The notes under the pieces were generated by a model. That model made no database searches. It saw only the letters and a program-made list of their open reading frames with translations, and was not told the DNA's origin. From assembly GCF_025215095.1 (NCBI RefSeq), contig NZ_JALHAP010000076.1, positions 62,001 through 126,000 of the forward strand: a DNA stretch of 64,000 nt, in the 5' to 3' direction. Source of the stretch: Dryocola boscaweniae. Lineage in GTDB: Bacteria; Pseudomonadota; Gammaproteobacteria; Enterobacterales; Enterobacteriaceae. The position numbers were made by a program, and so were the translations under genes. Shown piece after piece: positions 29,456 through 40,874 of this stretch; position 1 is the stretch's first letter, and each line of letters begins with the position of its first letter.

Positions 29456-30688
29456 CTACCCCTGCTCGCCAATCATATCCTTCACCAGCTCAACGCAGCG
29501 CAGGAAGCGGGAATCGTAGTCAGATTCTTCAACGTGCACGTAGCTGATGTTGTTCTCTTCAAGCATCGATACCAAAAGATCCTGGAACGATTTCCTGTCC
29601 GCGTCGCTGCCCAGGCTTCGTAAACCGTCGGCTACCCAGGGCGTGTTGTTCTCAAGCAGGATAACCAGGTCAAAACGGTATTCGTCGATAAGCGCCTGCA
29701 CGAATGGATGCTCGCGGCCTTCATATTTCTTACAGAAAGCCTGAGTGGTGACAAAATCGGTGTCGATAAAAGCCACTTTATTGGCGTATTTCACCGCAAA
29801 ATCGACGTACTGAGCATGTCCGATGGCGATTTTGTCATAGTCGGAATACTGCAGCGCCATCTCATCGCCGCCGAGATGCGAGAAGACATAATCCCGCCCG
29901 TATTCCCAGGCGCTGGTGGTGTTGAAGATATTGGCAAGCTTATTGACCATCCACGACTTGCCGCTCGACTCCCCGCCCAGAATCGCCACGGTTCTGACAA
30001 AGAAGGGTTTTACCTCGGTTGGAATATATTCCCAGTAGCGGAACGGGTTTTCGCGAATCTGCCCGCCGCTGATATTCATAAAGGTACGTTTCGGATCGAT
30101 AAGCACGGTTTCAATGCCAAGCTGCTCCGTAAAACGCGGCGCATCGCTCTCTTCCGAGGTGTAGATACGGTCGGCATTGATGCCTTTGCTTTCCATAAAA
30201 GCTTTAATGCCCCGGCTCCAGACATCCCAGCCGTGCGGATACGGCTCCATTCCTTCTTCGTTAAACGAATGGATACGGATGTTCTTCTGATATTTGAAGG
30301 TCTGTAGCAGCCAGCGCAGACGGTCGCCCGTGGTGGGCTGCTGAGACATGGCGCTGTCTTCAAACAACAACCGGTCGCGAGTTTCGTCATAGCCCATGAT
30401 GATATGCAGCTCATCAACCTGGCTTGCGGCGCGCTGAATTAAATAGATATGGCCGGTATGCAGCGGATAAAACTTACCGAATACCACACCGACTTTTTTC
30501 TCGCGCCTTGGGAATTCCAGACCAAGAAAACGGTGCAACGCTTCGAGTTTCTGAGCGCTCGGGCTTTTGATTTTGGCGTTAAGTAACTGGCTAAGGTAGC
30601 CCTTGGTCATGCCGCAGGCTTCTGCGACCTGCTGCAGCGTAACGCTCTGCTGACGAATAGCGGTCTTCAGGTACTCGAAAGACGACAT
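29456..30688 (-). CDS. nadR: trifunctional NAD regulator NadR (repressor / NMN adenylyltransferase / ribosylnicotinamide kinase)
   Basis: NadR represses NAD biosynthesis genes and salvages nicotinamide riboside. The ATG at 30688 gives 410 residues, the E. coli length, starting MSSFEYLKTAIRQQS. An N-terminal HTH occupies about 1-60 (MTKGYLSQLLNAKIK). The nucleotidyltransferase motif is GKFYPLHTGHIYL near residue 72, and the kinase domain starts near residue 235 with the Walker A GGESSGKS. Directly after GKS the residues are W-M, where E. coli as I recall has T-L. It lies downstream of radA (36 bp gap). Confidence 0.96.
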   Translation of the reverse strand: MSSFEYLKTAIRQQSVTLQQVAEACGMTKGYLSQLLNAKIKSPSAQKLEALHRFLGLEFPRREKKVGVVFGKFYPLHTGHIYLIQRAASQVDELHIIMGYDETRDRLLFEDSAMSQQPTTGDRLRWLLQTFKYQKNIRIHSFNEEGMEPYPHGWDVWSRGIKAFMESKGINADRIYTSEESDAPRFTEQLGIETVLIDPKRTFMNISGGQIRENPFRYWEYIPTEVKPFFVRTVAILGGESSGKSWMVNKLANIFNTTSAWEYGRDYVFSHLGGDEMALQYSDYDKIAIGHAQYVDFAVKYANKVAFIDTDFVTTQAFCKKYEGREHPFVQALIDEYRFDLVILLENNTPWVADGLRSLGSDADRKSFQDLLVSMLEENNISYVHVEESDYDSRFLRCVELVKDMIGEQG

Positions 30689-30724
30689 GCTGCCTGCCTC
30701 CTGCAAAAATGGGCGAATAATCAA

Positions 30725-32107
30725 TTATAAGTCGTCAAAGACCGACAGCGCATCCGAGAGTTTTTTCACGCCGAAAACCTGCATCCCTTCCGGTATTTTT
30801 TTCGGCACGTTAGCCTGTGGAACAATCGCTCGCTTAAAGCCGTGTTTTGCTGCTTCTGAGATGCGCTCCTGGCCGCTTGGCACGGGGCGAATTTCTCCCG
30901 CCAGCCCCACTTCGCCGAAGACCACCAAATCCTGCGGCAGCGCCCTGTTTCGCAAGCTGGAAACCATCGCCAGCAGCAATGCCAGATCGGCGCTGGTTTC
31001 GGTAACCTTCACGCCGCCGACGACGTTTACGAAGACATCCTGATCCGCCATCTGCAGCCCGCCATGGCGGTGCAGCACGGCGAGCAAAATAGCGAGACGG
31101 TTTTGCTCAAGTCCCACGGCGACGCGGCGTGGGTTGGACATCATTGATTGATCCACCAGCGCCTGAATTTCTACCAACAGCGGGCGCGTGCCTTCCCAGA
31201 CCACCATTACCGAACTGCCCGGCGTGATTTCATCGCCGCGGCTTAAGAAGATAGCGGAAGGGTTGCTGACTTCACGTAGCCCCTGTTCCGTCATGGCGAA
31301 TACGCCCAGTTCGTTTACCGCGCCAAAGCGGTTTTTATGACTACGCAACGTGCGGAAGCGCGAATCGGCATCGCCATCTAACATCACCGAACAGTCGATG
31401 CAGTGCTCAAGCACTTTTGGACCGGCAAGCGAACCGTCTTTGGTCACGTGGCCAACCATAATAATCGCCACGCCCCGAGTCTTGGCGAAGCGCGTAAGGT
31501 AAGCGGCAGATTCACGCACCTGCGCCACGCTGCCCGGCGAAGATTGTACATCCGCCATGTGCATAACCTGGATGGAGTCGATAACCATCAGCTTCGGCGC
31601 TTCTTCTTCAGCGATCGTGCAGATTTGCTCGATGCCGGTTTCCGAAAGCATGTTCAGATTCGCGGTCGGCAGCCCTAAACGATGGGCGCGCATAGCAACC
31701 TGCTGCAAGGATTCTTCGCCCGTGACGTACAGCGTTTTCATCTGCTCGCTGAGTTTGCACAGCGTTTGCAGCAGCAGCGTTGATTTACCGGCGCCTGGGT
31801 TGCCGCCAATCAGAATAGCGCTACCGGGTACAACGCCGCCGCCCAGCACGCGGTCAAACTCTTTGAAGCCGGTTGAGAAACGCGGCAGCTCTTCGAGGCT
31901 AATTTCAGAGAGCTTTTGAACCCGGCTGACCCCTGCGCTGCCCGCGTAGCCAGATAAGCGTTCGTTACGCGCAACGGTTGGCGAGGCGGCAATGCGCACT
32001 TCGGTGATGGTATTCCAGGCATGACAGGCGCTGCACTGCCCCTGCCAGCGCGGATAATCCGCACCGCATTCATTACAGACAAATGCGCGTTTTGGAGCTT
32101 TCGCCAC
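30725..32107 (-). CDS. radA: DNA repair protein RadA (Sms)
   Basis: RadA is a RecA-like ATPase that drives branch migration in recombination. The 460-residue protein has an N-terminal zinc finger (CNECGADYPRWQGQCSAC, four cysteines), Walker A GGNPGAGKST near residue 102, and the RadA-specific motif HKNRFGAVNELG near residue 257. The Lon-like C-terminal domain follows. It is the middle gene of serB-radA-nadR on the minus strand, 11 bp after serB. Confidence 0.98.
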   Translation of the reverse strand: MAKAPKRAFVCNECGADYPRWQGQCSACHAWNTITEVRIAASPTVARNERLSGYAGSAGVSRVQKLSEISLEELPRFSTGFKEFDRVLGGGVVPGSAILIGGNPGAGKSTLLLQTLCKLSEQMKTLYVTGEESLQQVAMRAHRLGLPTANLNMLSETGIEQICTIAEEEAPKLMVIDSIQVMHMADVQSSPGSVAQVRESAAYLTRFAKTRGVAIIMVGHVTKDGSLAGPKVLEHCIDCSVMLDGDADSRFRTLRSHKNRFGAVNELGVFAMTEQGLREVSNPSAIFLSRGDEITPGSSVMVVWEGTRPLLVEIQALVDQSMMSNPRRVAVGLEQNRLAILLAVLHRHGGLQMADQDVFVNVVGGVKVTETSADLALLLAMVSSLRNRALPQDLVVFGEVGLAGEIRPVPSGQERISEAAKHGFKRAIVPQANVPKKIPEGMQVFGVKKLSDALSVFDDL

Positions 32108-32118
32108 CTTAATACCTC

Positions 32119-33096
32119 TTAACGTTCTTCCTGAATCAGACTGCCGGACAGAATACAGAACACGCCCATCAAATCGGCATGGCGGATGGTCACTTCTGTC
32201 TTTTCATTCACTTTTGGCTTGGCATGGTAAGCAATGCCCAGCCCGGCGGCCTGAATCATGGGTAAATCATTAGCCCCGTCGCCAATAGCAACGGTCTGCT
32301 CGACGGGAATTTCATATTTCATTGCCAGACGTTTTAGCGTCTCGGCTTTAAACTGCGCATCGACAATCTGACCAACGACTTCGCCTGTCAGCTTGCCGTC
32401 GCAAATTTCGAGTTCATTTGCCACAACCGTGGTGAGATGCAGTTTATCGCGCAGATATTCTGCAAAGAAGGTAAATCCGCCGGAAGCAATGGCGACTTTC
32501 CAGCCAAGAGACTCAAGTTTTAGCACAAGGGACGTCAGGCCTGGCATTAACGGCAGCTCGTCGCGCACCTGGCGCAAAATCGACGCGTCCGCCCCTTTCA
32601 GGGTGCCCACACGCTGCTTCAGACTGGCGGTAAAATCCAGTTCGCCGCGCATCGCGCGTTCGGTTACTTCAGCCACCATTTCGCCCGTTCCGGCAAGTTT
32701 AGCTATCTCATCAATGCATTCGATTTGAATCGCGGTGGAGTCCATATCCATCACCAGCAGGCCCGGCGTGCGCAGATGGGGAATTTTTCCCAACGGGGCG
32801 ACGTCCAGACCGGCATCATGAGCAAGCTTCGTCGCTCTTGGCGTTAATGAACCCGCGAGGCGAATAACCTGATAATCTTCCACACACCAGGCGGTCACGA
32901 TAACCATCGCAGCGCCCAGTTTGCGCTGGTAGCGATTGAGACAGGCTTTATCAAGGTTCCGGCCATACAGGAGCCAGCCGCTGCGGCCCGCACGGTAATC
33001 CAGCGGCATCACTTCATCACCGCTGAGGGATAGCGGCAATCCTGGCCAGAGGGCAACATCGTTGGGCAAGTCGCACCAGGTCAAACTATTTGGCAT
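32119..33096 (-). CDS. serB: phosphoserine phosphatase
   Basis: SerB dephosphorylates phosphoserine in the last step of serine synthesis. The ATG at 33096, behind a GGAG ribosome binding site, gives 325 residues starting MPNSLTWCDLPNDVALWPGL, consistent with E. coli (322). A longer frame from 33141 adds an unrelated N terminus. The HAD motif is DMDSTAIQ near residue 116, and the second-domain motif GDGANDLPM is near 270. It starts the serB-radA-nadR unit and is divergent from ytjB. Confidence 0.97.
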   Translation of the reverse strand: MPNSLTWCDLPNDVALWPGLPLSLSGDEVMPLDYRAGRSGWLLYGRNLDKACLNRYQRKLGAAMVIVTAWCVEDYQVIRLAGSLTPRATKLAHDAGLDVAPLGKIPHLRTPGLLVMDMDSTAIQIECIDEIAKLAGTGEMVAEVTERAMRGELDFTASLKQRVGTLKGADASILRQVRDELPLMPGLTSLVLKLESLGWKVAIASGGFTFFAEYLRDKLHLTTVVANELEICDGKLTGEVVGQIVDAQFKAETLKRLAMKYEIPVEQTVAIGDGANDLPMIQAAGLGIAYHAKPKVNEKTEVTIRHADLMGVFCILSGSLIQEER

Positions 33097-33204
33097 TACA
33101 GCTCCTGAAAAAAAGATAAGGGCCAGAACAAAACAACGCATGAGGCTACCTTGTCCACGTTGCTTCTGGCAACATTAAAGTATGCAATTTTCCTAAGGCG
33201 CATT

Positions 33205-33843
33205 ATGGCTCGAACTAAAATGAAATTCAGGCTACATCGTGCAGTGATTGTACTTATCTGCCTCGCACTTTTGGTGGCGCTGATGCAGGGGGCATCGTGG
33301 TTCAGTCAGGGCCACCAGCAGGCCCGAAACGTCCAGCTTGAAGAGCTGGCCCGCACGCTGGCGCGTCAGGTTAGCTTCAACCTGATTCCATTGATGAAAT
33401 CCGAAAATCCGGATGAAAAACGCATCAACACCATGCTGACTTTGCTCACCCGCGACAGCCGTATTCTGGATGCGGCTGTTTATGATGATGAAGGCGATCG
33501 GGTGGCGCGAGCCGGCGAAGGCATAGACGTGCGCGACCGTCTGGCATTGGATGGCAAAAAAGCGGGCAGCTATTTTAATCAGCAAATTGTCGAGCCTATT
33601 GTCGATAAAGACAGCCCCATCGGCTATCTGCGCATCACGCTTGATACTCATAGCCTGCCTACGGAAGCCAAACAGGTGGATAACACCACCAACATTCTGC
33701 GCCTGATGATGCTGCTGGCGCTGGCAATTGGCATTGTTCTGACCCGCACTCTGTTGCAGGGCAAACGCACCCGCTGGCAGCAGTCCCCTTTCCTGCTCAC
33801 CGCCAATACCGAAGTGAAAGAAGACGAAGAAAAGGATTCCTGA
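33205..33843 (+). CDS. ytjB: inner membrane protein YtjB (Smp)
   Basis: This 212-residue membrane protein has an N-terminal membrane segment (about residues 12-30), a periplasmic domain of about 130 residues and a second segment near residue 175-195 ([15 protein letters not shown]). The ATG at 33205 gives [17 protein letters not shown], the family start; the longer frame from 33151 is not used. Function is unknown. It precedes lplA by one base, so the two are probably translationally coupled. Confidence 0.93.
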   Translation: MARTKMKFRLHRAVIVLICLALLVALMQGASWFSQGHQQARNVQLEELARTLARQVSFNLIPLMKSENPDEKRINTMLTLLTRDSRILDAAVYDDEGDRVARAGEGIDVRDRLALDGKKAGSYFNQQIVEPIVDKDSPIGYLRITLDTHSLPTEAKQVDNTTNILRLMMLLALAIGIVLTRTLLQGKRTRWQQSPFLLTANTEVKEDEEKDS

Positions 33844-33844
33844 T

Positions 33845-34861
33845 ATGTCGACGTTACGCCTGCTTATTTCTGACTCACACGATCCCTGGTTTAATCTGGC
33901 CGTGGAGGAGTGTATTTTCCGCCAGATGCCCGCCACGCAACGGGTGCTTTTCCTGTGGCGCAATGCCGATACCGTGGTCATTGGCCGTGCCCAGAATCCG
34001 TGGAAAGAGTGCAACACCCGACGCATGGAAGAAGACAACGTGCGGCTGGCGAGACGCAGCAGCGGCGGCGGCGCTGTGTTTCATGACCTGGGCAATACCT
34101 GCTTCACTTTTATGGCAGGCAAGCCGGAATATGATAAAAGCGTTTCCACTGCCATTGTGGTTAACGCGCTGAATTCGTTGGGCATAAGCGCCTCGGCCTC
34201 CGGGCGAAACGATCTGGAAGTGCTGACGCCGCAAGGCGCTCGTAAAGTCTCGGGATCGGCCTACAAAGAAACAATGGATCGCGGTTTCCACCACGGCACG
34301 TTATTGCTGAATGCAGACTTAAGCCGTCTTGCGAACTACCTTAATCCGGACCCGAAAAAACTACAGGCGAAAGGCATCACCTCCGTTCGCGGACGCGTGA
34401 CCAACCTGAACGACCTGCTGCCAGGCCTGACCTATGAAGATATTTTTTCGGCGGTGCGCGAAGCCTTCTTTGACTATTACGGCGAGCGCGTTGAAGCCGA
34501 GCATATCTCGCCGGATGCCCTGCCCGATTTACCTGCCTTCGCCGAAACCTTTGCCCGCCAGAGCAGTTGGGAATGGAATTTCGGCCAGGCGCCCGCCTTC
34601 AGTCACCTGCTCGATCAGCGTTTTACCTGGGGCGGCATCGAACTGCATTTCGACGTTGAGAAAGGCCATATTGACCGCGCGCAGATTTTTACTGATAGCC
34701 TGAACCCCGCGCCGCTCGAAGCGCTTGCCGCCCGCCTTCAGGGCTGCCTGTATCGTAGCGATATGTTGCAGCAGCAGTGTGAAACGCTGATCGCTGATTT
34801 CCCGGAGCAGGAAATGGAGTTACGGGAAGTCAGCGCGTGGATTGCGCAGACCGTGCGTTAA
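33845..34861 (+). CDS. lplA: lipoate-protein ligase A
   Basis: LplA activates free lipoate with ATP and attaches it to lipoyl domains of 2-oxoacid dehydrogenases and the glycine cleavage H protein. The 338 residues equal the E. coli length. The lipoate-binding motif [15 protein letters not shown] lies near residues 69-83, and the catalytic lysine is in RKVSGSAY (K133). Its stop overlaps the convergent yjjJ stop by 4 bp. Confidence 0.98.
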   Translation: MSTLRLLISDSHDPWFNLAVEECIFRQMPATQRVLFLWRNADTVVIGRAQNPWKECNTRRMEEDNVRLARRSSGGGAVFHDLGNTCFTFMAGKPEYDKSVSTAIVVNALNSLGISASASGRNDLEVLTPQGARKVSGSAYKETMDRGFHHGTLLLNADLSRLANYLNPDPKKLQAKGITSVRGRVTNLNDLLPGLTYEDIFSAVREAFFDYYGERVEAEHISPDALPDLPAFAETFARQSSWEWNFGQAPAFSHLLDQRFTWGGIELHFDVEKGHIDRAQIFTDSLNPAPLEALAARLQGCLYRSDMLQQQCETLIADFPEQEMELREVSAWIAQTVR

Positions 34862-36186
34862 GCAAGGCGCTGGATATCCGCCTCAACGACATCGAGCTTG
34901 CGTTCCATCTTCCTGCTCAGCTCGCGAAACCCTTCGCTGACGCCTTGATTCTGGCTTGCTGCAAGCCAGAACTGTCGGGCTAACGGCAACATTTCCTGCC
35001 AGACATCGCCCGGCACTATCGGATCTATTTGCGGCGTATCAGGTTCTCTTCGCATGCTCCCGGCGCTGTTGGGAGCAAAGGCCATCGGCAGCATGTCATA
35101 GACCGGCGCTAAACGAAGCGGCATATCGGAAAGATAGAAAGACAGATTGCCCGCATGCATGTCGCTATTGGCAATCAATCTGCCAAACGCCCAGACTCGC
35201 TGAACCACACGCAGCGTTGCAGTTTCTATAACCTTCTGCGGGACTAATTCAGCCATCGCCGCTGGCCAGTGCAGCGGCCCGCTTGCAAACTCGCATTGCA
35301 CAGCTTCAAGGGATACGATCCCCAGTCGGCCGCGCATGCCAATACAGTCAAAGCGGACAACCTCCAGGAATGCTTGTTGCTGTTGATTCACCAACACCCG
35401 AGCCCTGGATGCTGTAATGCCAGCCTGATTCAATATGTTTAGCGCCAGCGCCTCGGCATGAAGTAAATCCGCCCAGCGCCGACTGTTTTCATTGTGTACC
35501 GACGGGGTAAATTTAACGATAACCTGAGCAGGACCTGCTTCGGTTTGCGCATAGCAGGTGAACTTCGGCTGCTCTCCCCCCGCAGACGATCCCACGATAT
35601 CTCCGGCTAAAGCGCTGTTTGCCATTTCGCCGTATACAGAAAGTTTGTCAGATTCAGGAATTGCCTGCGGCGCCGTTGCTTCAAACCAGCGGCGATAGCT
35701 TTCTTCGCCCACTAACCAGCCACCCAGGTTTTCTGGTGCCTGTCGGGAAAGCGCCAGCAAAACATCCTCTTCCTGCCATAAACGGATATCCTCCGGCAGG
35801 CCGGTTTGTTGCGCTAATCGCCGCCCCCATGACCTTCCCAAAAACCCCTGCGGACGCAAATCCGTTAAATACCATGGCAATCCATCAAACCACTGCGCAG
35901 TGCCGTTGTTGAGGATGACAAGGCAACTGCCCTGCGGCCAGATTGGGTAAAGCTCTCCGAAACGCCATGCCTTTCCTTCATGGTCTATTTGCCACAAAGG
36001 AAACTGACGAATCTGGCGCACGGGTCTTATCAACGCATATCGCGTCGCTCTGGCTTGCCCCGCTTTAATGATGGTTTGTTCAGCATTCACAAGGCGCGAA
36101 AACGTCGCCTGGCTAACGCCCAAACGCAGGCGCAGTGGGTTTGCAGCCTGCGGGCCCTGTAACAATAAGTCCGTCAACGCGCTCAT
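34858..36186 (-). CDS. yjjJ: HipA-like kinase-fold protein YjjJ (HipH)
   Basis: This 442-residue protein has an N-terminal winged-helix-like region ([18 protein letters not shown] near residue 20) and a C-terminal HipA kinase fold. The glycine-rich segment is [12 protein letters not shown] near residue 200, the catalytic-loop motif [12 protein letters not shown] is near 340, and the metal-binding aspartate is in PVYDMLP near 358. E. coli YjjJ/HipH is a HipA homologue reported as toxic; no HipB-like antitoxin gene lies beside it here. Three tandem 12-bp repeats end at the base before its start codon. It sits between deoD and lplA, as in E. coli. Confidence 0.93.
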   Translation of the reverse strand: MSALTDLLLQGPQAANPLRLRLGVSQATFSRLVNAEQTIIKAGQARATRYALIRPVRQIRQFPLWQIDHEGKAWRFGELYPIWPQGSCLVILNNGTAQWFDGLPWYLTDLRPQGFLGRSWGRRLAQQTGLPEDIRLWQEEDVLLALSRQAPENLGGWLVGEESYRRWFEATAPQAIPESDKLSVYGEMANSALAGDIVGSSAGGEQPKFTCYAQTEAGPAQVIVKFTPSVHNENSRRWADLLHAEALALNILNQAGITASRARVLVNQQQQAFLEVVRFDCIGMRGRLGIVSLEAVQCEFASGPLHWPAAMAELVPQKVIETATLRVVQRVWAFGRLIANSDMHAGNLSFYLSDMPLRLAPVYDMLPMAFAPNSAGSMRREPDTPQIDPIVPGDVWQEMLPLARQFWLAASQNQGVSEGFRELSRKMERKLDVVEADIQRLA

Positions 36187-36222
36187 GTGAATAGATTTGT
36201 GAATAGATACATGAATAGATTT
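36187..36222 (-). repeat. three tandem 12-bp repeats abutting the yjjJ start
   Basis: On the plus strand the units are GTGAATAGATTT, GTGAATAGATAC and ATGAATAGATTT, contiguous and ending immediately before the yjjJ ATG (read on the minus strand). A fourth copy identical to unit 2 lies at 36276-36287. No Shine-Dalgarno sequence is visible in this stretch. They may be binding sites for an autoregulator; that is inference. Confidence 0.85.
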
Positions 36223-36275
36223 ATAGCGCTAAATAACTGAAGGGTAAAGCGAGATGGGATAAAAGCGAACTGATG

Positions 36276-36287
36276 GTGAATAGATAC
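36276..36287 (-). repeat. distal fourth copy of the yjjJ 12-bp repeat
   Basis: GTGAATAGATAC, identical to the middle unit at 36199-36210 and in the same orientation, 53 bp beyond the end of the tandem array and just before the deoD terminator. Confidence 0.8.
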
Positions 36288-36292
36288 TTAAG

Positions 36293-36319
36293 TAAAAAGG
36301 GCGCTTTACGGCGCCCTTG
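36293..36319 (-). terminator. deo operon terminator
   Basis: On the minus strand AAGGGCGCC and GGCGCCC-type arms (GCGCCGTAAAGCGC) are followed by TTTTTAC, 5 bp after the deoD stop. Confidence 0.85.
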
Positions 36320-36324
36320 CGGAA

Positions 36325-37044
36325 TTACTCTTTGTCACCCAGCAATACGGATTCAAGAGCAATCTTGATCATATCGTTAAAGGTGGTCTGGCGTTCCGCC
36401 GCGGTGGTCTGCTCATGTGTACGGATATGGTCAGACACGGTGCAGATGGTCAGGGCTTTCGCGCCGTATTCCGCTGCCACGCCGTAGATGCCGGCGGCTT
36501 CCATTTCCACGCCCAGGATGCCGTATTTTTCCATTACGTCGAACATTTGCGGGTCCGGCGTGTAGAACAGATCGGCTGAGAAGATGTTGCCTACGCGAGC
36601 ATCAACGCCCAGCGCTTTAGCCGCATCGACCGCGTTACGAACCATATCGAAATCCGCGATGGCTGCGAAGTCATGATCTTTAAAACGCAGGCGGTTCACT
36701 TTGGAATCAGTACATGCGCCCATGCCGATAACCACGTCACGCAGTTTCACATCAGCACGAACCGCGCCGCAGGAACCTACACGAATGATTTTCTTCACGC
36801 CGAAATCGGTGATCAGCTCTTTGGTGTAGATAGAGCAAGACGGGATGCCCATGCCGTGGCCCATTACGGAAACTTTGCGGCCTTTATAAGTACCGGTGTA
36901 ACCCAGCATGCCACGCACGTTGTTCACTTCGCGCACGTCTTCGAAGAAAGTTTCAGCGATGTGTTTAGCGCGCAGCGGGTCGCCCGGCATCAGTACGACG
37001 TCTGCGAAATCACCCATTTCTGCATTAATGTGTGGCGTTGCCAT
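36325..37044 (-). CDS. deoD: purine-nucleoside phosphorylase DeoD
   Basis: DeoD cleaves purine (deoxy)nucleosides with phosphate. The 239 residues match the hexameric bacterial enzyme: start [28 protein letters not shown] near residue 62, [13 protein letters not shown] near 178 and the catalytic aspartate in [10 protein letters not shown] (D204 region). It is the last gene of deoCABD. Confidence 0.99.
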   Translation of the reverse strand: MATPHINAEMGDFADVVLMPGDPLRAKHIAETFFEDVREVNNVRGMLGYTGTYKGRKVSVMGHGMGIPSCSIYTKELITDFGVKKIIRVGSCGAVRADVKLRDVVIGMGACTDSKVNRLRFKDHDFAAIADFDMVRNAVDAAKALGVDARVGNIFSADLFYTPDPQMFDVMEKYGILGVEMEAAGIYGVAAEYGAKALTICTVSDHIRTHEQTTAAERQTTFNDMIKIALESVLLGDKE

Positions 37045-37105
37045 CTTTGTTATTCCTTGATTTAAAGAGGTTCAGTTCGGGCGCAAAGCCTTGCGCCCGA
37101 CAAAA

Positions 37106-38371
<1,266 letters not shown>

Positions 38372-38399
38372 TCAAAAAGTGATCGGATCAGTATGCCAT

Positions 38400-39722
38400 T
38401 TATTGACTAATTCTGCGATAAACGACCGGCGTTTGTGTCGGCTGGGTATCGTTAACTTTGATTGCCGCTTTCACCGCGCGCGCCGCTTCCTGCCACTGCG
38501 CTTCGCTTGCTGCATGAATGACAGCCAGCGGGCGTGATGTGTCCACGCTATCGCCCAGGCGAGCCATTTCGGTAAAGCCCACGCTGTAATCGATAGTATC
38601 GGAAGCCTGACGGCGACCGCCGCCCATAGAGACCACCGCCATGCCTAAGGCCCGGGTGTCCATTTCGCCAACAAAACCAGCGCGATCGGCGTAAACGGCT
38701 TTGCTGAGCACGGCGGTCGGCAGGTACTTAGCGTAGTTTTCAACGAAGTCGGCCGGGCCTTTCTGTGCCGCGACCATCCGCCCGAAGATTTCTGCCGCTT
38801 TACCGTTATCCAGCACGGCCTGAAGCTTAGCGCGAGCTTCCGCATCATCTTTGGCGAGATTGCCGGAAAGCAGCATTTCTACACAAAGCGCCATGGTCAC
38901 TTCCAGCAGACGAGGATTACGGTATTCACCTGTCAGGAACTGCACCGCTTCGCGCACTTCAACCGCGTTACCTGCGCTGGAAGCCAGCACCTGATTCATG
39001 TCGGTCAGCAGCGCGGTGGTTTTGACGCCGGCGCCGTTAGCAACGCCGACGATGGCTTCAGCCAGCTCGGCGGACAGTTCGTAAGTCGGCATAAATGCGC
39101 CGCTGCCCACTTTCACATCCATCACCAGCGCGTCCAGCCCTTCGGCCAGTTTCTTCGCAAGGATTGAACCGGTGATAAGCGGGATAGAATCTACGGTTGC
39201 GGTAATGTCACGCGTGGCGTAGAAGCGCTTATCCGCAGGCGCCAGCGAGTTGGTCTGGCCGATAATCGCCACGCCGACGTTTTTGATAATGTCGCGGAAA
39301 CGGTTATCGTCCGGGAAAATGTCAAAGCCGGGAATCGCTTCGAGTTTATCGAGCGTGCCGCCGGTGTGGCCGAGCCCGCGGCCGGAGATCATCGGGATAT
39401 AACCGCCACATGCCGCGACCATTGGGCCCAGCATCAGCGAAGTTACATCCCCCACGCCGCCGGTGGAGTGTTTATCCACAATTGGGCCGTTGAGATTAAG
39501 GCTCTTCCAATCCAGCACGGTTCCTGAATCTCGCATCGCCATCGTCAGCGACACGCGTTCCGGCATGGTCATATCATGAAAGAAAATAGTCATCGCCAAC
39601 GCGGCAATCTGTCCTTCAGAAACGGTGTTGTCGCGAATGCCGTTAATAAAGAAACGAATCTCTTCGTCGCTTAACGGCAGGCCATCACGTTTTTTACGAA
39701 TAATTTCTTGAGCGAGAAACAA
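38400..39722 (-). CDS. deoA: thymidine phosphorylase
   Basis: DeoA releases thymine and deoxyribose 1-phosphate from thymidine. The 440-residue protein has the conserved segments [19 protein letters not shown] near residue 83 and [19 protein letters not shown] near 114. It is the second gene of the operon, 56 bp after deoC. Confidence 0.99.
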   Translation of the reverse strand: MFLAQEIIRKKRDGLPLSDEEIRFFINGIRDNTVSEGQIAALAMTIFFHDMTMPERVSLTMAMRDSGTVLDWKSLNLNGPIVDKHSTGGVGDVTSLMLGPMVAACGGYIPMISGRGLGHTGGTLDKLEAIPGFDIFPDDNRFRDIIKNVGVAIIGQTNSLAPADKRFYATRDITATVDSIPLITGSILAKKLAEGLDALVMDVKVGSGAFMPTYELSAELAEAIVGVANGAGVKTTALLTDMNQVLASSAGNAVEVREAVQFLTGEYRNPRLLEVTMALCVEMLLSGNLAKDDAEARAKLQAVLDNGKAAEIFGRMVAAQKGPADFVENYAKYLPTAVLSKAVYADRAGFVGEMDTRALGMAVVSMGGGRRQASDTIDYSVGFTEMARLGDSVDTSRPLAVIHAASEAQWQEAARAVKAAIKVNDTQPTQTPVVYRRISQ

Positions 39723-39778
39723 GGTAACCCCCTGAGTTAATCAGGTAAATGCGGCGGTGAACCCGCCGCCGGAAGAGA

Positions 39779-40558
39779 TTAATAGCTGCTGGCGCTTTTG
39801 CCGTCGCCGTGACCCAGCGCTTTTAACAGGCTGGCAAGCAGGCTGGATGCGCCAAAACGGTAGTGACGGGAATCCGCCCAGTCTGCGCCAAAGAGTTCAT
39901 CAGCGATGGACAGGAATAGCGCCGCATCTTCTGCGCTGCGCACGCCGCCTGCAGGTTTGAAGCCAACGGTTTTTTCCACGCCCATATCACGAATAACTTC
40001 CATCATGATGCGCGCGCTTTCAGGCGTCGCATTCACCGGCACCTTACCGGTAGACGTTTTGATGAAGTCAGCACCAGCTTTGATAGAGATTTCAGAAGCT
40101 TTACGAATCAGCGCTTCTTCTTTCAGCTCGCCGGTTTCGATGATGACTTTCAGCAGCACGTTCGCGGCGGCACAGGCTTCTTTACAGGCTTTCACCAGGT
40201 CGAAACCAACCTGCTCGTTGCCGGCAATCAGCGCGCGGTATGGGAATACAACATCCACTTCGTCTGCGCCGTAAGCAATAGCTGCGCGAGTTTCAGCCAG
40301 GGCGATTTCAATGTCGTCGTTGCCGTGTGGAAAGTTGGTAACGGTGGCGATACGGATATCCGGCGTGCCCTGCTCTTTAAGAGTCTTACGCGCAATCGGA
40401 ATAAAGCGTGGGTAGATGCAAATCGCTGCGGTGTTACCTACTGCGGTTTTCGCCTGATGGCACAGCGCGATGACTTTTTCATTAGTGTCATCGTCGTTCA
40501 GGGTGGTCAGATCCATCAGTTTCAGCGCGCGCAGGCTGCTTGCAGTTAAATCGGTCAT
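39779..40558 (-). CDS. deoC: deoxyribose-phosphate aldolase
   Basis: DeoC splits deoxyribose 5-phosphate into acetaldehyde and glyceraldehyde 3-phosphate. The ATG at 40558 gives 259 residues, the E. coli length, starting [20 protein letters not shown]. The Schiff-base lysine is K167 ([11 protein letters not shown]) and the proton-relay lysine is K201 (GFKPAGG). It is the first gene of deoCABD. Confidence 0.99.
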   Translation of the reverse strand: MTDLTASSLRALKLMDLTTLNDDDTNEKVIALCHQAKTAVGNTAAICIYPRFIPIARKTLKEQGTPDIRIATVTNFPHGNDDIEIALAETRAAIAYGADEVDVVFPYRALIAGNEQVGFDLVKACKEACAAANVLLKVIIETGELKEEALIRKASEISIKAGADFIKTSTGKVPVNATPESARIMMEVIRDMGVEKTVGFKPAGGVRSAEDAALFLSIADELFGADWADSRHYRFGASSLLASLLKALGHGDGKSASSY

Positions 40559-40698
40559 AACGCTCTCCAACAAAAGATACAGAAGTCTCAGGCTTTCGAA
40601 ACTCAACACGTTGGAGCGGACTTGGTTCCTTGAAGAGCAGAGGCAACGCTTGTCGCCATCACGTTGAGATCCATCTCACCGCACATTGCCGGTAGCAA

Positions 40699-40714
40699 TG
40701 TTATAATTCTAACA
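40699..40714. promoter_or_regulatory. DeoR operator overlapping the deo promoter -10
   Basis: TGTTATAATTCTAACA is one base off the perfect DeoR palindrome TGTTAGAATTCTAACA. Read on the minus strand it contains TAGAAT (40711-40706). With the CRP site at 40734-40749 this would place the transcription start near 40700, 41.5 bp from the CRP centre, a class II arrangement like E. coli deoP2. Confidence 0.85.
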
Positions 40715-40733
40715 CTCACTACCCAGGCAATTT

Positions 40734-40749
40734 TGTGTTTCGCTTCACA
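40734..40749. promoter_or_regulatory. CRP site 1 of the deo promoter
   Basis: TGTGTTTCGCTTCACA matches TGTGA-N6-TCACA in 9 of 10 positions, centre 40741.5. Confidence 0.8.
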
Positions 40750-40786
40750 AAAGCCAAAGGCGGAATTACATACTTTTCTCAGTATA

Positions 40787-40802
40787 CGTGATTTAACGGA
40801 CA
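40787..40802. promoter_or_regulatory. probable CRP site 2 of the deo promoter (CytR region between)
   Basis: CGTGATTTAACGGACA is a weak match to the CRP consensus (7 of 10), but its centre (40794.5) lies exactly 53 bp from CRP site 1, the spacing of the two CRP sites around the CytR site in E. coli deoP2. Confidence 0.55.
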
Positions 40803-40834
40803 AAATAACGCAATAAAATCGCCGGATGACCCTG

Positions 40835-40861
40835 AAAACGGCTGGCATCCCGCCAGCCGTT
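40835..40861 (-). terminator. terminator of the nucleoside transporter gene
   Basis: On the minus strand AACGGCTGGC and GCCAGCCGTTTT flank GGGAT, between the transporter stop (40905) and the deo promoter. It separates the two units. Confidence 0.85.
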
Positions 40862-40874
40862 GATTTCCCGAAAA

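Noticed and set aside
33232..34038. 268-codon minus-strand frame opposite ytjB and lplA
   Set aside because: It spans two well-supported plus-strand genes, has no domain and no start signal.
34858..36186. Possible two-gene HipBA toxin-antitoxin module
   Set aside because: No HipB-like gene lies next to yjjJ; deoD and lplA flank it directly, so it is a solitary HipA-like gene.
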